Shown here: positions 18,509 to 26,858 of the stretch, one piece after another | Position numbering within the stretch: the first letter of the stretch is position 1 | How the letters are laid out: every line of letters begins with the position of its first letter | NCBI RefSeq assembly: GCF_025698965.1 | Contig: NZ_JAILWL010000002.1 | Location: 1 to 44,499 of the forward strand | Direction of reading: 5' to 3' | DNA: 44,499 bases | From: Roseibium sp. | Lineage (GTDB): Bacteria > Pseudomonadota > Alphaproteobacteria > Rhizobiales > Stappiaceae | Program-made: the position numbers and the translations under genes | The notes under the pieces: model-generated | Seen by the model: the letters and a program-made list of their open reading frames with translations, nothing else | What the model was told of the DNA's origin: nothing | Databases searched by the model: none

Positions 18509-19483
18509 ATGGGATTGCTGGTCGATGGTGTCTGGAAAGACGTCTGGTATGAAACAAAATCAACTGGCGGACGTTTTGTCCGCAAAGACGCTTCTTTCAG
18601 GAACTGGATCACCGCTGACGGGTCGGTTGGGCCGAGCGGCGACGGTGGCTTCAAGGCAGAGGCCGACCGCTACCACCTGTTTGTCTCCTACGCCTGCCCG
18701 TGGGCACACCGCACGCTGGTCTTCCGTAAACTGAAGGGACTGGAAGATCTGATACCGGTGACCGCCGTTCAGCCGTTGATGCTGGAGAACGGCTGGGAGT
18801 TTGGCGAACAGGAACCGGTTACAGGCGCCCAATACGCGTGGAACATCTATGCAAAGGCTGATCCGCACTATACCGGCCGGGCAACCGTTCCGATCCTTTG
18901 GGACAAACATCAGAACACGATCGTCAGCAACGAATCTTCTGAAATTATCAGGATGTTCAATTCCGCCTTTGACGATGTGACCGGGTCTTCGCTCGATTTC
19001 TATCCGGAGGATCTTCGCAGCCGAATCGACACGATCAACGAGCGCATTTATCACACGGTCAACAACGGCGTTTACAAGTCCGGGTTCGCAACAAGCCAGG
19101 AAGCCTATGAGGAAGCCGTTCAGGCCCTGTTTGAAACTCTGGATTTTCTGGAAGGCTTGCTGTCTGACAAGCGCTACTTGATGGGCGACAGGTTGACCGA
19201 GGCCGACTGGCGCCTGTTCACGACGCTGGTTCGTTTTGACCCGGTCTATGTCAGTCATTTCAAGTGCAACATCCGCCGGATCGTTGATTATCCGAACCTA
19301 TGGAACTACCTGCTTGATCTCTATCAGATGCCGGGCATTGCGGAGACCGTGGATATGCCGACGATCAAGCATCACTATTTCGGGTCCCACGAAAGCATCA
19401 ATCCACACCGGATTGTTCCAGTCGGACCGGAAATCGACTTCCTTCAACCCCATAATCGCGATCGGCTAAAACCGGCAGCTTGA
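18509..19483 (+). CDS. Glutathionyl-hydroquinone reductase (YqjG/EcM4-type glutathione transferase)
   Basis: A 324-residue cytoplasmic Xi-class glutathione transferase that would reduce glutathionyl-hydroquinones. The thioredoxin-like domain has the catalytic Cys at about residue 63 in SYACPWAHR. The C-terminal helical domain has the family stretches GVYKSGFATSQEAYEEAV and LTEADWRLFTTLVRFDPVY. The ATG at 18509 has AAGGGAG at good spacing. The longer frame from 18401 adds 36 residues with no family similarity and is rejected. A possible operator lies upstream. Confidence 0.93.
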   Translation: MGLLVDGVWKDVWYETKSTGGRFVRKDASFRNWITADGSVGPSGDGGFKAEADRYHLFVSYACPWAHRTLVFRKLKGLEDLIPVTAVQPLMLENGWEFGEQEPVTGAQYAWNIYAKADPHYTGRATVPILWDKHQNTIVSNESSEIIRMFNSAFDDVTGSSLDFYPEDLRSRIDTINERIYHTVNNGVYKSGFATSQEAYEEAVQALFETLDFLEGLLSDKRYLMGDRLTEADWRLFTTLVRFDPVYVSHFKCNIRRIVDYPNLWNYLLDLYQMPGIAETVDMPTIKHHYFGSHESINPHRIVPVGPEIDFLQPHNRDRLKPAA

Positions 19484-19515
19484 CCTTCGCACAAGGCTGA
19501 CTGGCCTGACGGGCC

Positions 19516-19544
19516 GGTGGAGCCTGCAGACAGCAGGCTCACCA
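19516..19544. terminator. Stem-loop between convergent genes
   Basis: GGTG-G-AGCCTGC, loop AGACA, GCAGGCT-CACC: a 7-bp perfect stem extended by 4 bp across one bulged G. It sits between the convergent reductase and Nudix genes and overlaps the Nudix stop codon. There is no T-run, so termination is only inferred from position. Confidence 0.4.
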
Positions 19545-20024
19545 TCTGCCGCCTGCCGGAAATGCGCCGTTTCGGTGTTCATCAAGCCGGCGGGATGTTG
19601 CCTTGCTTAAATCGGCCGGCAACGCATCCAGCGCAAAAAAGGCCGCCTCGACAATTTCGGTATTCGGTTTCAGGAAATTGTCCGCCTTTTGCCAGGCTGA
19701 AAGATAAAACAGGCCGACATGGTCCCGCCCGGTCGCCTCCTCATTCAGATACATGTTCAAGAGCGTCGGATTATTGTCGGCAACGATGCCCGCCTCTTCG
19801 CGCACCTCACGGCATGCGGCCTCATCAAGCGTCTCCCCGCCTTCCACCCCTCCACCCGGCAGATACCAGCCGGGGAGATAACTGTGATGGACCAGGAGCA
19901 CTCTTTTCAGCTCATCCTCGACAATTACTCTGACCCCGAGCGTATACGGGTTGCGGACAAGGCCCGCCCCCTGAACAAGACGTTTCGTCCATTGCTTGGG
20001 GAGCAAAGAAAAAATCCTCAGCAT
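19539..20024 (-). CDS. Nudix hydrolase
   Basis: A 161-residue hydrolase with a full Nudix box in GGGVEGGETLDEAACREVRE followed by EAGI. The preceding YLPGWYLPGG is typical of the MutT-like/ADP-ribose pyrophosphatase clade. The basic N-terminus (PKQWTKRLVQG) precedes the fold. I cannot predict the nucleotide substrate. It differs from the CoA-pyrophosphatase at 9.2-9.8 kb, which has the UPF0035 motif, so the window carries two Nudix enzymes of different clades. Confidence 0.9.
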   Translation of the reverse strand: MLRIFSLLPKQWTKRLVQGAGLVRNPYTLGVRVIVEDELKRVLLVHHSYLPGWYLPGGGVEGGETLDEAACREVREEAGIVADNNPTLLNMYLNEEATGRDHVGLFYLSAWQKADNFLKPNTEIVEAAFFALDALPADLSKATSRRLDEHRNGAFPAGGRW

Positions 20025-20203
20025 TTGCTAAATCTTAAACCACCATTTCTTGAAGAAAGAGCTTGTTAACCCATGCATTCCCCGCAGGGCAGCTACGCTA
20101 GAATAACGCTCCTCCTTCGTCCCAAGCGTGCATATATAACAGGCAACATGATGAATTCGAAGGCAGACACGTTGCCTGCCTTTCTTTTGAAAGGAAAATC
20201 CCA

Positions 20204-20323
20204 ATGTTGAACGCACTGTTTGGAAAACGCCGCCGCCGCACGTCCCACTACCAGTGGAAACCGGCTGTTGACCTCAGCAATCCGCGCATTGCTGCGTCCC
20301 TGACAACTTTCCCGACCAACTAA
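20204..20323 (+). CDS. Small basic protein, 39 residues
   Basis: ATG to TAA frame coding MLNALFGKRRRRTSHYQWKP and 19 more residues, ending TTFPTN. AAGGAAAA lies 6-13 bases upstream as a ribosome site. It has a short hydrophobic start, then a four-arginine cluster, then an aromatic/proline stretch. A TATAAC-like -10 box lies near 20135-20140. It is followed 32 bases later by a second small gene with its own GGAGG, and then by a strong terminator, so the pair looks like a real dicistronic unit. I do not recognise a family. Confidence 0.55.
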   Translation: MLNALFGKRRRRTSHYQWKPAVDLSNPRIAASLTTFPTN

Positions 20324-20355
20324 GGTTCGGAAGCAACGCAAAGCGGAGGACCGAT

Positions 20356-20481
20356 ATGTTCGGACTCGTGAATGTTGTAAATGCGACGCTGCGCGAAACC
20401 ACGCGCTCCGCAGAAAGCAATACTGCCAAGGCAGTCAAGCGAGCGCCGGCTTTCAATAGCAAGGTCAAGCCCAAGGCCTGA
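20356..20481 (+). CDS. Small basic protein, 41 residues
   Basis: ATG to TGA frame starting MFGLVNVVNATLRETTRSAE and ending in a lysine/proline-rich tail (KSKVKPKA-like, here NSKVKPKA). GGAGG lies 6-10 bases upstream of the ATG, a very good ribosome site. An amphipathic N-terminal half precedes a basic C-terminal half. It is terminated by the stem-loop at 20511-20545. Family unknown. The well-placed start signals and dedicated terminator make it more than a chance frame. Confidence 0.6.
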   Translation: MFGLVNVVNATLRETTRSAESNTAKAVKRAPAFNSKVKPKA

Positions 20482-20510
20482 TCTCCGCAAAAAACTGTGT
20501 TCTGCCTTTA

Positions 20511-20545
20511 GAGCGCCGCGTTTTTTCTTGACGCGGCGCTTTTTG
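20511..20545 (+). terminator. Rho-independent terminator of the two small genes
   Basis: AGCGCCGCG, an 11-base loop (TTTTTTCTTGA), CGCGGCGCT, then TTTTGATTT. A 9-bp GC stem with a T-run 30 bases after the second small gene and 20 bases before the phosphoesterase start. Confidence 0.8.
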
Positions 20546-20563
20546 ATTTGAAGATGCGCCCTT

Positions 20564-21514
20564 ATGTTCACGCTCGCGCATCTTTCCGACCCGCATCTCG
20601 GCCCGTTGCCGGACCCCAAGCTTCTACAGCTCTTTTCAAAGCGTATTCTCGGCTACATGAACTGGCAGCGAAACCGCTCCAAGATCATGGGTGCAAACTA
20701 TCTGGAGCAACTGGTCGACGACATGAAGGCCAAAGCACCAGACCACATCGCCGTCACCGGCGATCTGGTGAACATTGCACTGCCGCTTGAAATTACCGGT
20801 GCGCGTAACTGGTTGGAAGAGATTGGCGCCCCGGACCAGGTTTCGGTCGTTCCCGGAAATCATGACGCCTATGTTCCCGGCGCCGTGCGCAAAGCGCGCA
20901 CCGCCTGGTGGCCGTATATGTGCGCAGACGACGCCAGCACCGAGCCGGCAAGGGACCAGCGCTCTGAAGCCACCTTTCCCTATGTCCGCAGGCGGGGAGA
21001 CATTGCCTTGATCGGTGTCACCACCGGTCGCGCCAGTGCCCCCTGGTTTGCAACAGGACGCGTCGGCAGTGAACAGAGCAAACGATTGCGCGCAACCCTG
21101 GAAGAACTGGGCAAGGAAGGCCTCTTCCGGGTCGTCATGCTGCATCACCCACCTTTCAAGCATGCCACAAGATGGCACAAGCGTCTGTCGGATGCCTCAA
21201 GAGTTCGAACCGTGGTCAAGCGTGCCGGCGCGGAACTGATCCTGCATGGCCATACCCATATCGACAGTTTTGAAGTGATCGACGGACCGCATGGCCCGGT
21301 CCCGGTCGTCGGCGTTCCGTCGGCAACCAGCGCGCCCGGAGGCAAGCATCCGGCGGCCCGCTACAATCTGTTCAGGATCGAAAAAACAAATGACGGCTGG
21401 TCCTGCCGCATGGAAGAACACGGTTTCGAAGCCCCGAACACACCGGTGAAGCTAATGCGTGAACGCGACGTAGCGGTTCCGAACGGCCGCCTGTCAGCGC
21501 TGCCTGCAAGTTAG
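20564..21514 (+). CDS. Calcineurin-like metallophosphoesterase
   Basis: A 316-residue two-metal phosphoesterase with the complete motif set in order: D-x-H in LAHLSDPHLG (residues 9-11), GD-x-x-N in AVTGDLVN, GNHD in VVPGNHDAYVPG, HHPP in VMLHHPPFKHATRW, and GHTH in ELILHGHTHIDS. This is the CpdA/YfcE-like class that hydrolyses cyclic nucleotides or related phosphodiesters. The substrate cannot be told from the sequence. It has no signal peptide, so it is cytoplasmic. It stands alone behind the small-gene terminator. Confidence 0.92.
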   Translation: MFTLAHLSDPHLGPLPDPKLLQLFSKRILGYMNWQRNRSKIMGANYLEQLVDDMKAKAPDHIAVTGDLVNIALPLEITGARNWLEEIGAPDQVSVVPGNHDAYVPGAVRKARTAWWPYMCADDASTEPARDQRSEATFPYVRRRGDIALIGVTTGRASAPWFATGRVGSEQSKRLRATLEELGKEGLFRVVMLHHPPFKHATRWHKRLSDASRVRTVVKRAGAELILHGHTHIDSFEVIDGPHGPVPVVGVPSATSAPGGKHPAARYNLFRIEKTNDGWSCRMEEHGFEAPNTPVKLMRERDVAVPNGRLSALPAS

Positions 21515-21607
21515 AATGTGCAATCGAAGATGGCTGGGGCCAACGATGCCGGGCGCTCAAGGCAAATCAGATCGTGACTGATCCGGCACGTATTTCGGGC
21601 TACGGTC

Positions 21608-22189
21608 TCAAAGCGGGTTGGCAAACCAGGCAAAGGCTATAAGACCCATGATGCCGGCTGCAATGCCAATCCCGAAGGCACCGGCAACCGCAAGCCACGG
21701 CGTCCGGCTTTCCTTGACCCGCACAACCTTGGAATCAAGCGCGACCTGACGCAGGCGGTTGTTGAGCCAATCACCCTCAAGAGCCTTTTCCCGCTCGATG
21801 ACCCGTTCGGCGATATACTCGGTCAGACAGTCGGCCATGTCGTCGATATTGGCCGTTTCCAGAATGACCACACGTCCCAGCCGGGTATCCTTGAGGAAAC
21901 GATAGGTACGGCGATCCCCGCCAACCGCGACGTGACTGGTGGCATCAATCCAAAGGCGCGGTGTCGATCCGGCAATGATCTGCAACGAGAACTGGTCGTC
22001 GTCTTCGGGGATCTCCTTGAAGACATCCTTCAGCTCGTCGGCAAGCATGTCGAGCCGCGCTCTTTCAGTGTCCTGCAGCTCCACCACCACATCCGACCGC
22101 TCAACTTCACCGAGCTGAACCTTGCGGATCGCATCCCGCAGGGATCGCATGCGCGTATGTGGAACAACGTTATCCTGCATTTCAGACAT
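21608..22189 (-). CDS. Conserved hypothetical protein with C-terminal membrane anchor
   Basis: 193 residues, family not recognised. Residues 1-70 are polar and helical with a charged stretch (VELQDTERARLDMLADELKD). Residues 70-125 look like a mixed alpha/beta fold (LQIIAGSTPRLWIDATSHVAV, then RRTYRFLKDTRLGRVVILE). The last 25 residues form one transmembrane helix (GAFGIGIAAGIMGLIAFAWF), so the bulk of the protein would face the cytoplasm as a tail-anchored protein. The ATG at 22189 has a GGAG further upstream. A perfect CtrA-type site lies about 130 bases upstream in the region shared with divergent mtnA, which suggests cell-cycle control. Confidence 0.8.
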   Translation of the reverse strand: MSEMQDNVVPHTRMRSLRDAIRKVQLGEVERSDVVVELQDTERARLDMLADELKDVFKEIPEDDDQFSLQIIAGSTPRLWIDATSHVAVGGDRRTYRFLKDTRLGRVVILETANIDDMADCLTEYIAERVIEREKALEGDWLNNRLRQVALDSKVVRVKESRTPWLAVAGAFGIGIAAGIMGLIAFAWFANPL

Positions 22190-22318
22190 GAGGCGCCTGA
22201 CTCCGTTTTTATGCCTTTGGTGAATCGAGTCTTAACTGACTCAGACCGGTACGAAACAACCTGAAGGCCGTTCCACCCCGCTATCCACTGGCAATGATCC
22301 AAACTTGGTTAATGAATC

Positions 22319-22334
22319 TTAAGAGATTTTTAAC
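22319..22334. promoter_or_regulatory. CtrA-type binding site between a membrane-anchored protein gene and mtnA
   Basis: TTAA-GAGATTT-TTAAC matches the full CtrA consensus TTAA-N7-TTAAC. A third TTAA at 22309-22312 sits upstream with a 6-base gap. On the minus strand the same bases read TTAA-N7-TTAAG, one mismatch from consensus. It lies about 84 bases from the mtnA start and 130 bases from the 22189 start, so either gene could be the target. Confidence 0.55.
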
Positions 22335-22417
22335 CCTGAAGCCAGTCAGCGGTGCTGGTTTGTGCCGCGCTCTTGGGGTATGCAATGACATATTGCGTCG
22401 CTCCAGGAGGTTCCACC

Positions 22418-23524
22418 ATGAAAGTGGATGGCAAGAAATATCGCACGATCTGGCTCGCGAAAGACGGTGAAAGTGTCGAGATCATCGATCAGACCAAATT
22501 CCCCTATGCTTTTGAAATCACTAAACTTCACACGATGGAAGACGCGGCGCACGCAATTCGCGTCATGCAGGTTCGTGGCGCACCTCTGATCGGCGCGACA
22601 GCCGCTTATGGCGTCGCGCTGGCAATGCGCGCGGATTCATCCGACGACGCTCTGGACACTGCCTGCTCTGTGCTCCTGGAAACACGCCCAACTGCCATCA
22701 ATCTGCACTGGGCGCTGGATCGAGCTCGCAAAAGCCTTATCCAGGTCGCGCCAGAATATCGCGCTGTGGCGGCTTTCACGCTTGCCAACGAGATCTGCGA
22801 TGAGGACATTGCCATCAACATGGCGATCGGTATGCACGGCATGGAGTTGATCGCCGCTGTTGCACGCACCAAGCGTGAGGGCGAACCGGTCAACATTCTC
22901 ACGCATTGCAATGCCGGTTGGCTGGCGACAGTCGATTGGGGCACGGCAACTGCCCCGATTTACATGTCCCATGAAGGCGGCATTCCGGTTCACGTCTGGG
23001 TAGACGAAACCCGCCCAAGAAACCAGGGAGCCTTCCTGACGGCCTGGGAACTTGGCCATCACGGTGTTCCGCATACGGTCATCGTTGACAATGCCGGTGG
23101 CCATCTGATGCAACACGGTGAAGTGGACATGGTCATCACCGGCACCGACCGCACGACGGCCACGGGCGATGTCTGCAACAAGATCGGCACTTATCTGAAG
23201 GCGCTCGCAGCCCGGGACAACAATGTGCCCTTCTATGTGGCCTTGCCCTCCCCGACCATCGACTTTTCGCTCTCTGACGGCATCCGGGAGATCCCGATCG
23301 AGGAACGCAGCGGTGAGGAAGTCAGCCACATGACCGGTCGTTCCAGAAGCGGGGCCATCGAGACCATCAGCATCGTCGCCGATGGTTCCGAAGTCGCCAA
23401 CCCGGCATTCGACGTTACCCCGGCTCGGCTGGTTTCAGGCCTGATCACCGAGCGTGGCGTGCTCTCTGCAAACCGGCAGGCGATTGCGGAAGCGTTTCCT
23501 GAAAGAGTGAAGCTCAGCGCTTAA
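22418..23524 (+). CDS. mtnA: S-methyl-5-thioribose-1-phosphate isomerase
   Basis: A 368-residue enzyme that converts 5-methylthioribose-1-phosphate to the ribulose form in methionine salvage. Conserved marks are [16 protein letters not shown], the catalytic Cys at about 164 in [29 protein letters not shown], and the catalytic Asp at about 244 in [26 protein letters not shown] lies 8 bases upstream of the ATG at 22418, which rules out the longer frame from 22352. No other salvage gene is nearby. I see no recognisable SAM riboswitch in the leader. Confidence 0.94.
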   Translation: MKVDGKKYRTIWLAKDGESVEIIDQTKFPYAFEITKLHTMEDAAHAIRVMQVRGAPLIGATAAYGVALAMRADSSDDALDTACSVLLETRPTAINLHWALDRARKSLIQVAPEYRAVAAFTLANEICDEDIAINMAIGMHGMELIAAVARTKREGEPVNILTHCNAGWLATVDWGTATAPIYMSHEGGIPVHVWVDETRPRNQGAFLTAWELGHHGVPHTVIVDNAGGHLMQHGEVDMVITGTDRTTATGDVCNKIGTYLKALAARDNNVPFYVALPSPTIDFSLSDGIREIPIEERSGEEVSHMTGRSRSGAIETISIVADGSEVANPAFDVTPARLVSGLITERGVLSANRQAIAEAFPERVKLSA

Positions 23525-23549
23525 AGCTGCGCTGAACACACGAAACGCG

Positions 23550-24161
23550 TTATCCAATCAGAGGAACATGTAACGCCTTGTCTACGGGGTACACGCCGGC
23601 GAGCCGCGGATCGTCGGTCACCTCGATTGCCCGTTTGTAGGGCTGGAAGCCACAGGACATGTAAAATTTCATTGCCTGGGGACTGTCGCCGGTACAGGTA
23701 TGCAACCAAAGCCGTTTGGTTTCAGTACGCGACCAGGCGATCTCAAGTGCCTGTGCCATCAGCCAGCGGCCGACGCCGCCGCCGATTGCCCCGGGCGTCA
23801 GACCGAAATAGGCAAGTTCGGGTTCGGCGGGATCGGAAAAATCAAGCTCCAGCGTACCCACCGCCTCGCCGTTGATGACCGGTCGGTAATTTTCCCGTGT
23901 CGGTTCGCTCAGCAGTTTCGCAAGATCAGTTTCTTCAAGCGTCAAGCGACTGAACCAGATCCAGTCCTCCCCGACCTCCCGGAACAGTTTTTTGTAGTCT
24001 GCTGGCTCCGGCGCCCGCCAACGCTCAAGCATGATGTCATCTCGTGGCGGCGCGAGCGGTGAAGAAGGGCCCTCCAGCATTTCCAGATAAGTGACGACAA
24101 ACGCAATCTTGCCGTCAGGAACATCCGTATAGCCATTCATATCAAGCATTTGCCCGCTCAT
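23550..24161 (-). CDS. GNAT N-acetyltransferase
   Basis: A 203-residue acetyltransferase. Motif A is visible in AYFGLTPGAIGGGVGRWLMA (G-G-G-V-G-R), followed by LWLHTCTGDSPQAMKFYMSC and GFQPYKR, typical of the C-terminal half of GNAT folds. The first 40 residues are extra. The ATG at 24161 has GGAG 7 bases upstream. It converges on mtnA with a 25-base gap. A CtrA-type site lies about 85 bases upstream, shared with a divergent small gene. Substrate unknown. Confidence 0.88.
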   Translation of the reverse strand: MSGQMLDMNGYTDVPDGKIAFVVTYLEMLEGPSSPLAPPRDDIMLERWRAPEPADYKKLFREVGEDWIWFSRLTLEETDLAKLLSEPTRENYRPVINGEAVGTLELDFSDPAEPELAYFGLTPGAIGGGVGRWLMAQALEIAWSRTETKRLWLHTCTGDSPQAMKFYMSCGFQPYKRAIEVTDDPRLAGVYPVDKALHVPLIG

Positions 24162-24245
24162 GATATCTCCAACCTGTTGTCAGCAATCAGGCCATATCAG
24201 GACAGAGCGACGACACCAAGTGCCCGAATTGCGTATTGCGATCTG

Positions 24246-24261
24246 TTAACCGGTTATTAAC
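24246..24261. promoter_or_regulatory. CtrA-type binding site upstream of a small gene
   Basis: TTAA-CCGGTTA-TTAAC, a perfect match to TTAA-N7-TTAAC. The reverse strand also reads TTAA-TAACCGG-TTAAC, so the element is symmetric. It sits 44 bases upstream of the ATG at 24305, the distance expected if it covers the -35 region of that gene's promoter, and 85 bases upstream of the divergent GNAT gene. Confidence 0.6.
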
Positions 24262-24304
24262 CACGCCTTGAGAGGCTGGAACCGTATCCAGGAAAGATGC
24301 ATTC

Positions 24305-24580
24305 ATGCCTAAAGTCGGAAATTACGTCCAGAAGGACTATCACAATCGGTTTCGCTCGCAGCGCAAATCGACATGGTCCGACTATAACAAAAGCTGGAGC
24401 ACGCGCCGTTCCAACGCGCTGGAAAAATCCAAGCAGCTGCGAACAATCGCCAACAACTTCAGCACGATCAACGCTCAAGCCGCGCAGGCAACAACTCTCT
24501 TTTCGATGCAGAACCAGAATGTCAGCGGCCCTTACGCCAATCCGACAGCGGTCATGTCGCGCGTCAGTGTTCTGGTTTGA
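24305..24580 (+). CDS. Small protein beside flhA, probably CtrA-controlled
   Basis: 91 residues, family not recognised. The N-terminal half is basic and aromatic (GNYVQKDYHNRFRSQRKSTW, then a Tyr/Trp-containing stretch). The C-terminal half is polar and rich in Gln, Asn and Ala (TINAQAAQATTLFSMQNQN), reminiscent of flagellar rod/hook/filament coiled-coil segments but too short to assign. It has no signal peptide and no membrane segment. AGGAAAG lies about 8-14 bases upstream. Its stop lies 28 bases from the end of convergent flhA. The perfect CtrA-type site just upstream and its place at the edge of the flagellar block suggest a motility or cell-cycle role, which is inference. Confidence 0.7.
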   Translation: MPKVGNYVQKDYHNRFRSQRKSTWSDYNKSWSTRRSNALEKSKQLRTIANNFSTINAQAAQATTLFSMQNQNVSGPYANPTAVMSRVSVLV

Positions 24581-24608
24581 ATGCGATAGAGCGCTCTACA
24601 GCAAGACG

Positions 24609-26786
24609 TCAGATTGAACCGATGGTTTTCAGCTTGATGCGCGGGTGCACTTCGCCCTGGCTCATGATGGTCGTGTGCGCGCGGAAACGCTCGACAATCG
24701 AACGGACAAACGGCCTGGTCTGCGGAGACGTCAGCAGCACCGGTACCTCACCCTGCTGGGCAGCCTCTTCAAATGCATCCCGGACCTTGCCGACGAACTC
24801 CTGCAGCTTGCTCGGTTGCATGGCAAGCTGGCGGTCATCCCCCTCTCCCACAATGGACTCAAGGAAGGCCTGTTCCCAACGCGGCGACAGGGCGATCAAC
24901 GGCAGATAGCCGCCCGGTGCGAGATTGGCCGCGCAGATCTGACGCCCGAGCCGTGTACGCACATGCTCTGCAATCGTGTCGGTATTGCGCGTCATGCCGG
25001 TTGCCTCCGACACACCTTCCAGGATCGTGCCGAGATCTCGGATAGAAATGCGTTCGTTGAGCAGCGCCTGCAGGACGCGCTGAAGGCCGGATACGGTGAT
25101 TTGTGAAGGAACGAGATCCTCGACCAACTTTGCCTGCTCGCCTTGCAGCTCTTTCAGAAGTTTCTGGACATCGCCATAGGTCAGCAATTCGCTGATGTTG
25201 CCCTTGATGGTCTCGGTCAGATGCGTGGAAAGAACTGTCGCAGGATCGACAACAGTATAACCGCGCAGCGACGCATCTTCGCGATACTGGGCCTCAACCC
25301 AAGTTGCCGGCAGTCCGAATGTCGGTTCGGTGGTATGGGTTCCCGGCAGTTTCACCTGACCGCCAGCCGGATCCATGACCATATAGTGGTTCGGGTAAAG
25401 AATGCCGCGACCGGCTTCCACTTCCTTGACCTTGATGACGTAGTCGTTGGCTCCAAGCTGAATGTTATCCAGGATACGCACGGGCGGCATGATAACCCCC
25501 ATATCTCCGGCGACCTGACGGCGCAGCGCCTTGATCTGCTCGGTCAGAACATCGCCATCTCCTTGCGCCTTGCCGTTGATCAGCGGCAGCAAGGCATAGC
25601 CAAGTTCGATCCTGAGTTCGTCCATCTTGAGCGCGTCGGTGATCGGTGGCTCGGGTGGTGGCTTGGGTGCGGCTTCGACGGCCTTTTTCTCGGCAACCTC
25701 CGCCGCTACCCTCTTCTTCTTCGCACCAACCTGATAGGCTAGATAGCCGGCCAGACCGGCAAGGCTGAAAAACGGTATCATCGGCATTCCCGGCAGAAGG
25801 GCCAGAACCACCATGACGGCGGCCGACATGCCGAGCGCCTTCGGATATCCAGTGAACTGGCTCGTCAACGCCTTGTCGGCTGCACCATGCACGCCGGCTT
25901 TCGACACCAGAAGACCTGCCGCGGTCGAGACAATCAGTGCCGGGATCTGGGAGACCAGGCCATCGCCGATGGTCAGCAGCGTGTAATTGTTGGCGGCTTC
26001 GGAAAAGCTCAGATCCATCTGGGCGACACCGATGAAAATACCGCCGAGAATGTTGATGAAGGTGATCAGCAGGCCTGCAATCGCGTCACCACGGACGAAT
26101 TTCGAGGCACCGTCCATGGCACCGAAAAACGAACTTTCATCCTCCAGCGCCTTGCGTCGGGATTTGGCTTCCGCTTCATCGATGAGACCCGCTGAAAGGT
26201 CTGCATCGATCGCCATCTGCTTGCCAGGCATCGCGTCCAGTGTAAAACGCGCTGCGACTTCTGCGATACGGCCGGAACCCTTGGTGATGACGACGAAGTT
26301 CACGATCACCAGGATCGCGAACACGATGATCCCGATAACGAAATTTCCGCCCATGACGAGATTGCCAAAGGACTGAATGACGTTTCCCGCAGCCGCTGTT
26401 CCCTCATGTCCATTGGCGAGGATCAGGCGCGTGGACGCAATGTTCAAACCAAGGCGCAACATGGTCGCGATCAGAAGAACGGTTGGAAACGAGGAAAATT
26501 CCAGGGGCTTTTGAATGAAGAGACCGGTCATCAGGATCAAGACCGAAAAAATGATCGAGACCGCCAGAAACATGTCCAGCATCACCGGCGGCATCGGCAG
26601 GATCAGGAGTGTCAGGATAACGAGAATGCCTGTCGCAAGGCCGATGTCGCCTTTGCGCAGGGTATCGACCAAATCCTGAAGACTTGGAAGAGCGGACGCG
26701 ACGGCGCCAGGCTGCTCTGCCAGCGCCTGCTGCTCCCCAGTGGGAGCCGGTGCTTTATCTTGTCCGCCTGCTGTCGTGTCCGACAT
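24609..26786 (-). CDS. flhA: Flagellar export apparatus protein FlhA
   Basis: A 725-residue inner-membrane component of the flagellar type III export gate. About eight N-terminal transmembrane helices (residues about 50-350) include the conserved cytoplasmic FHIPEP-like loop with AEVAARFTLDAMPGKQMAID and DEAEAKSRRKALEDESSFFG. The cytoplasmic C-terminal half (about 385-725) binds chaperone-substrate complexes and carries IRILDNIQLGANDYVIKVKE-type sequence. It has full family length. It is the last gene of the minus-strand fliF operon, 72 bases after flbD. It converges with the small gene at 24305. Confidence 0.97.
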   Translation of the reverse strand: MSDTTAGGQDKAPAPTGEQQALAEQPGAVASALPSLQDLVDTLRKGDIGLATGILVILTLLILPMPPVMLDMFLAVSIIFSVLILMTGLFIQKPLEFSSFPTVLLIATMLRLGLNIASTRLILANGHEGTAAAGNVIQSFGNLVMGGNFVIGIIVFAILVIVNFVVITKGSGRIAEVAARFTLDAMPGKQMAIDADLSAGLIDEAEAKSRRKALEDESSFFGAMDGASKFVRGDAIAGLLITFINILGGIFIGVAQMDLSFSEAANNYTLLTIGDGLVSQIPALIVSTAAGLLVSKAGVHGAADKALTSQFTGYPKALGMSAAVMVVLALLPGMPMIPFFSLAGLAGYLAYQVGAKKKRVAAEVAEKKAVEAAPKPPPEPPITDALKMDELRIELGYALLPLINGKAQGDGDVLTEQIKALRRQVAGDMGVIMPPVRILDNIQLGANDYVIKVKEVEAGRGILYPNHYMVMDPAGGQVKLPGTHTTEPTFGLPATWVEAQYREDASLRGYTVVDPATVLSTHLTETIKGNISELLTYGDVQKLLKELQGEQAKLVEDLVPSQITVSGLQRVLQALLNERISIRDLGTILEGVSEATGMTRNTDTIAEHVRTRLGRQICAANLAPGGYLPLIALSPRWEQAFLESIVGEGDDRQLAMQPSKLQEFVGKVRDAFEEAAQQGEVPVLLTSPQTRPFVRSIVERFRAHTTIMSQGEVHPRIKLKTIGSI

Positions 26787-26858
26787 TCCCTGGTCCGGTC
26801 TCCTATTGGCGCCTTATTTTCCAGAGTTCAGGCGCCAGCCCCTTGTCAATTCTTACGT

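Noticed and set aside
22335-22417. SAM-type riboswitch before mtnA
   Set aside because: I looked for one because of methionine salvage, but the leader is short and shows no SAM-I, SAM-II or SAM/SAH-like conserved core.
24587-24598. TAGAGCGCTCTA palindrome between the small gene and flhA
   Set aside because: A perfect 12-base palindrome with no loop cannot form a terminator hairpin well; without other support it is probably chance.
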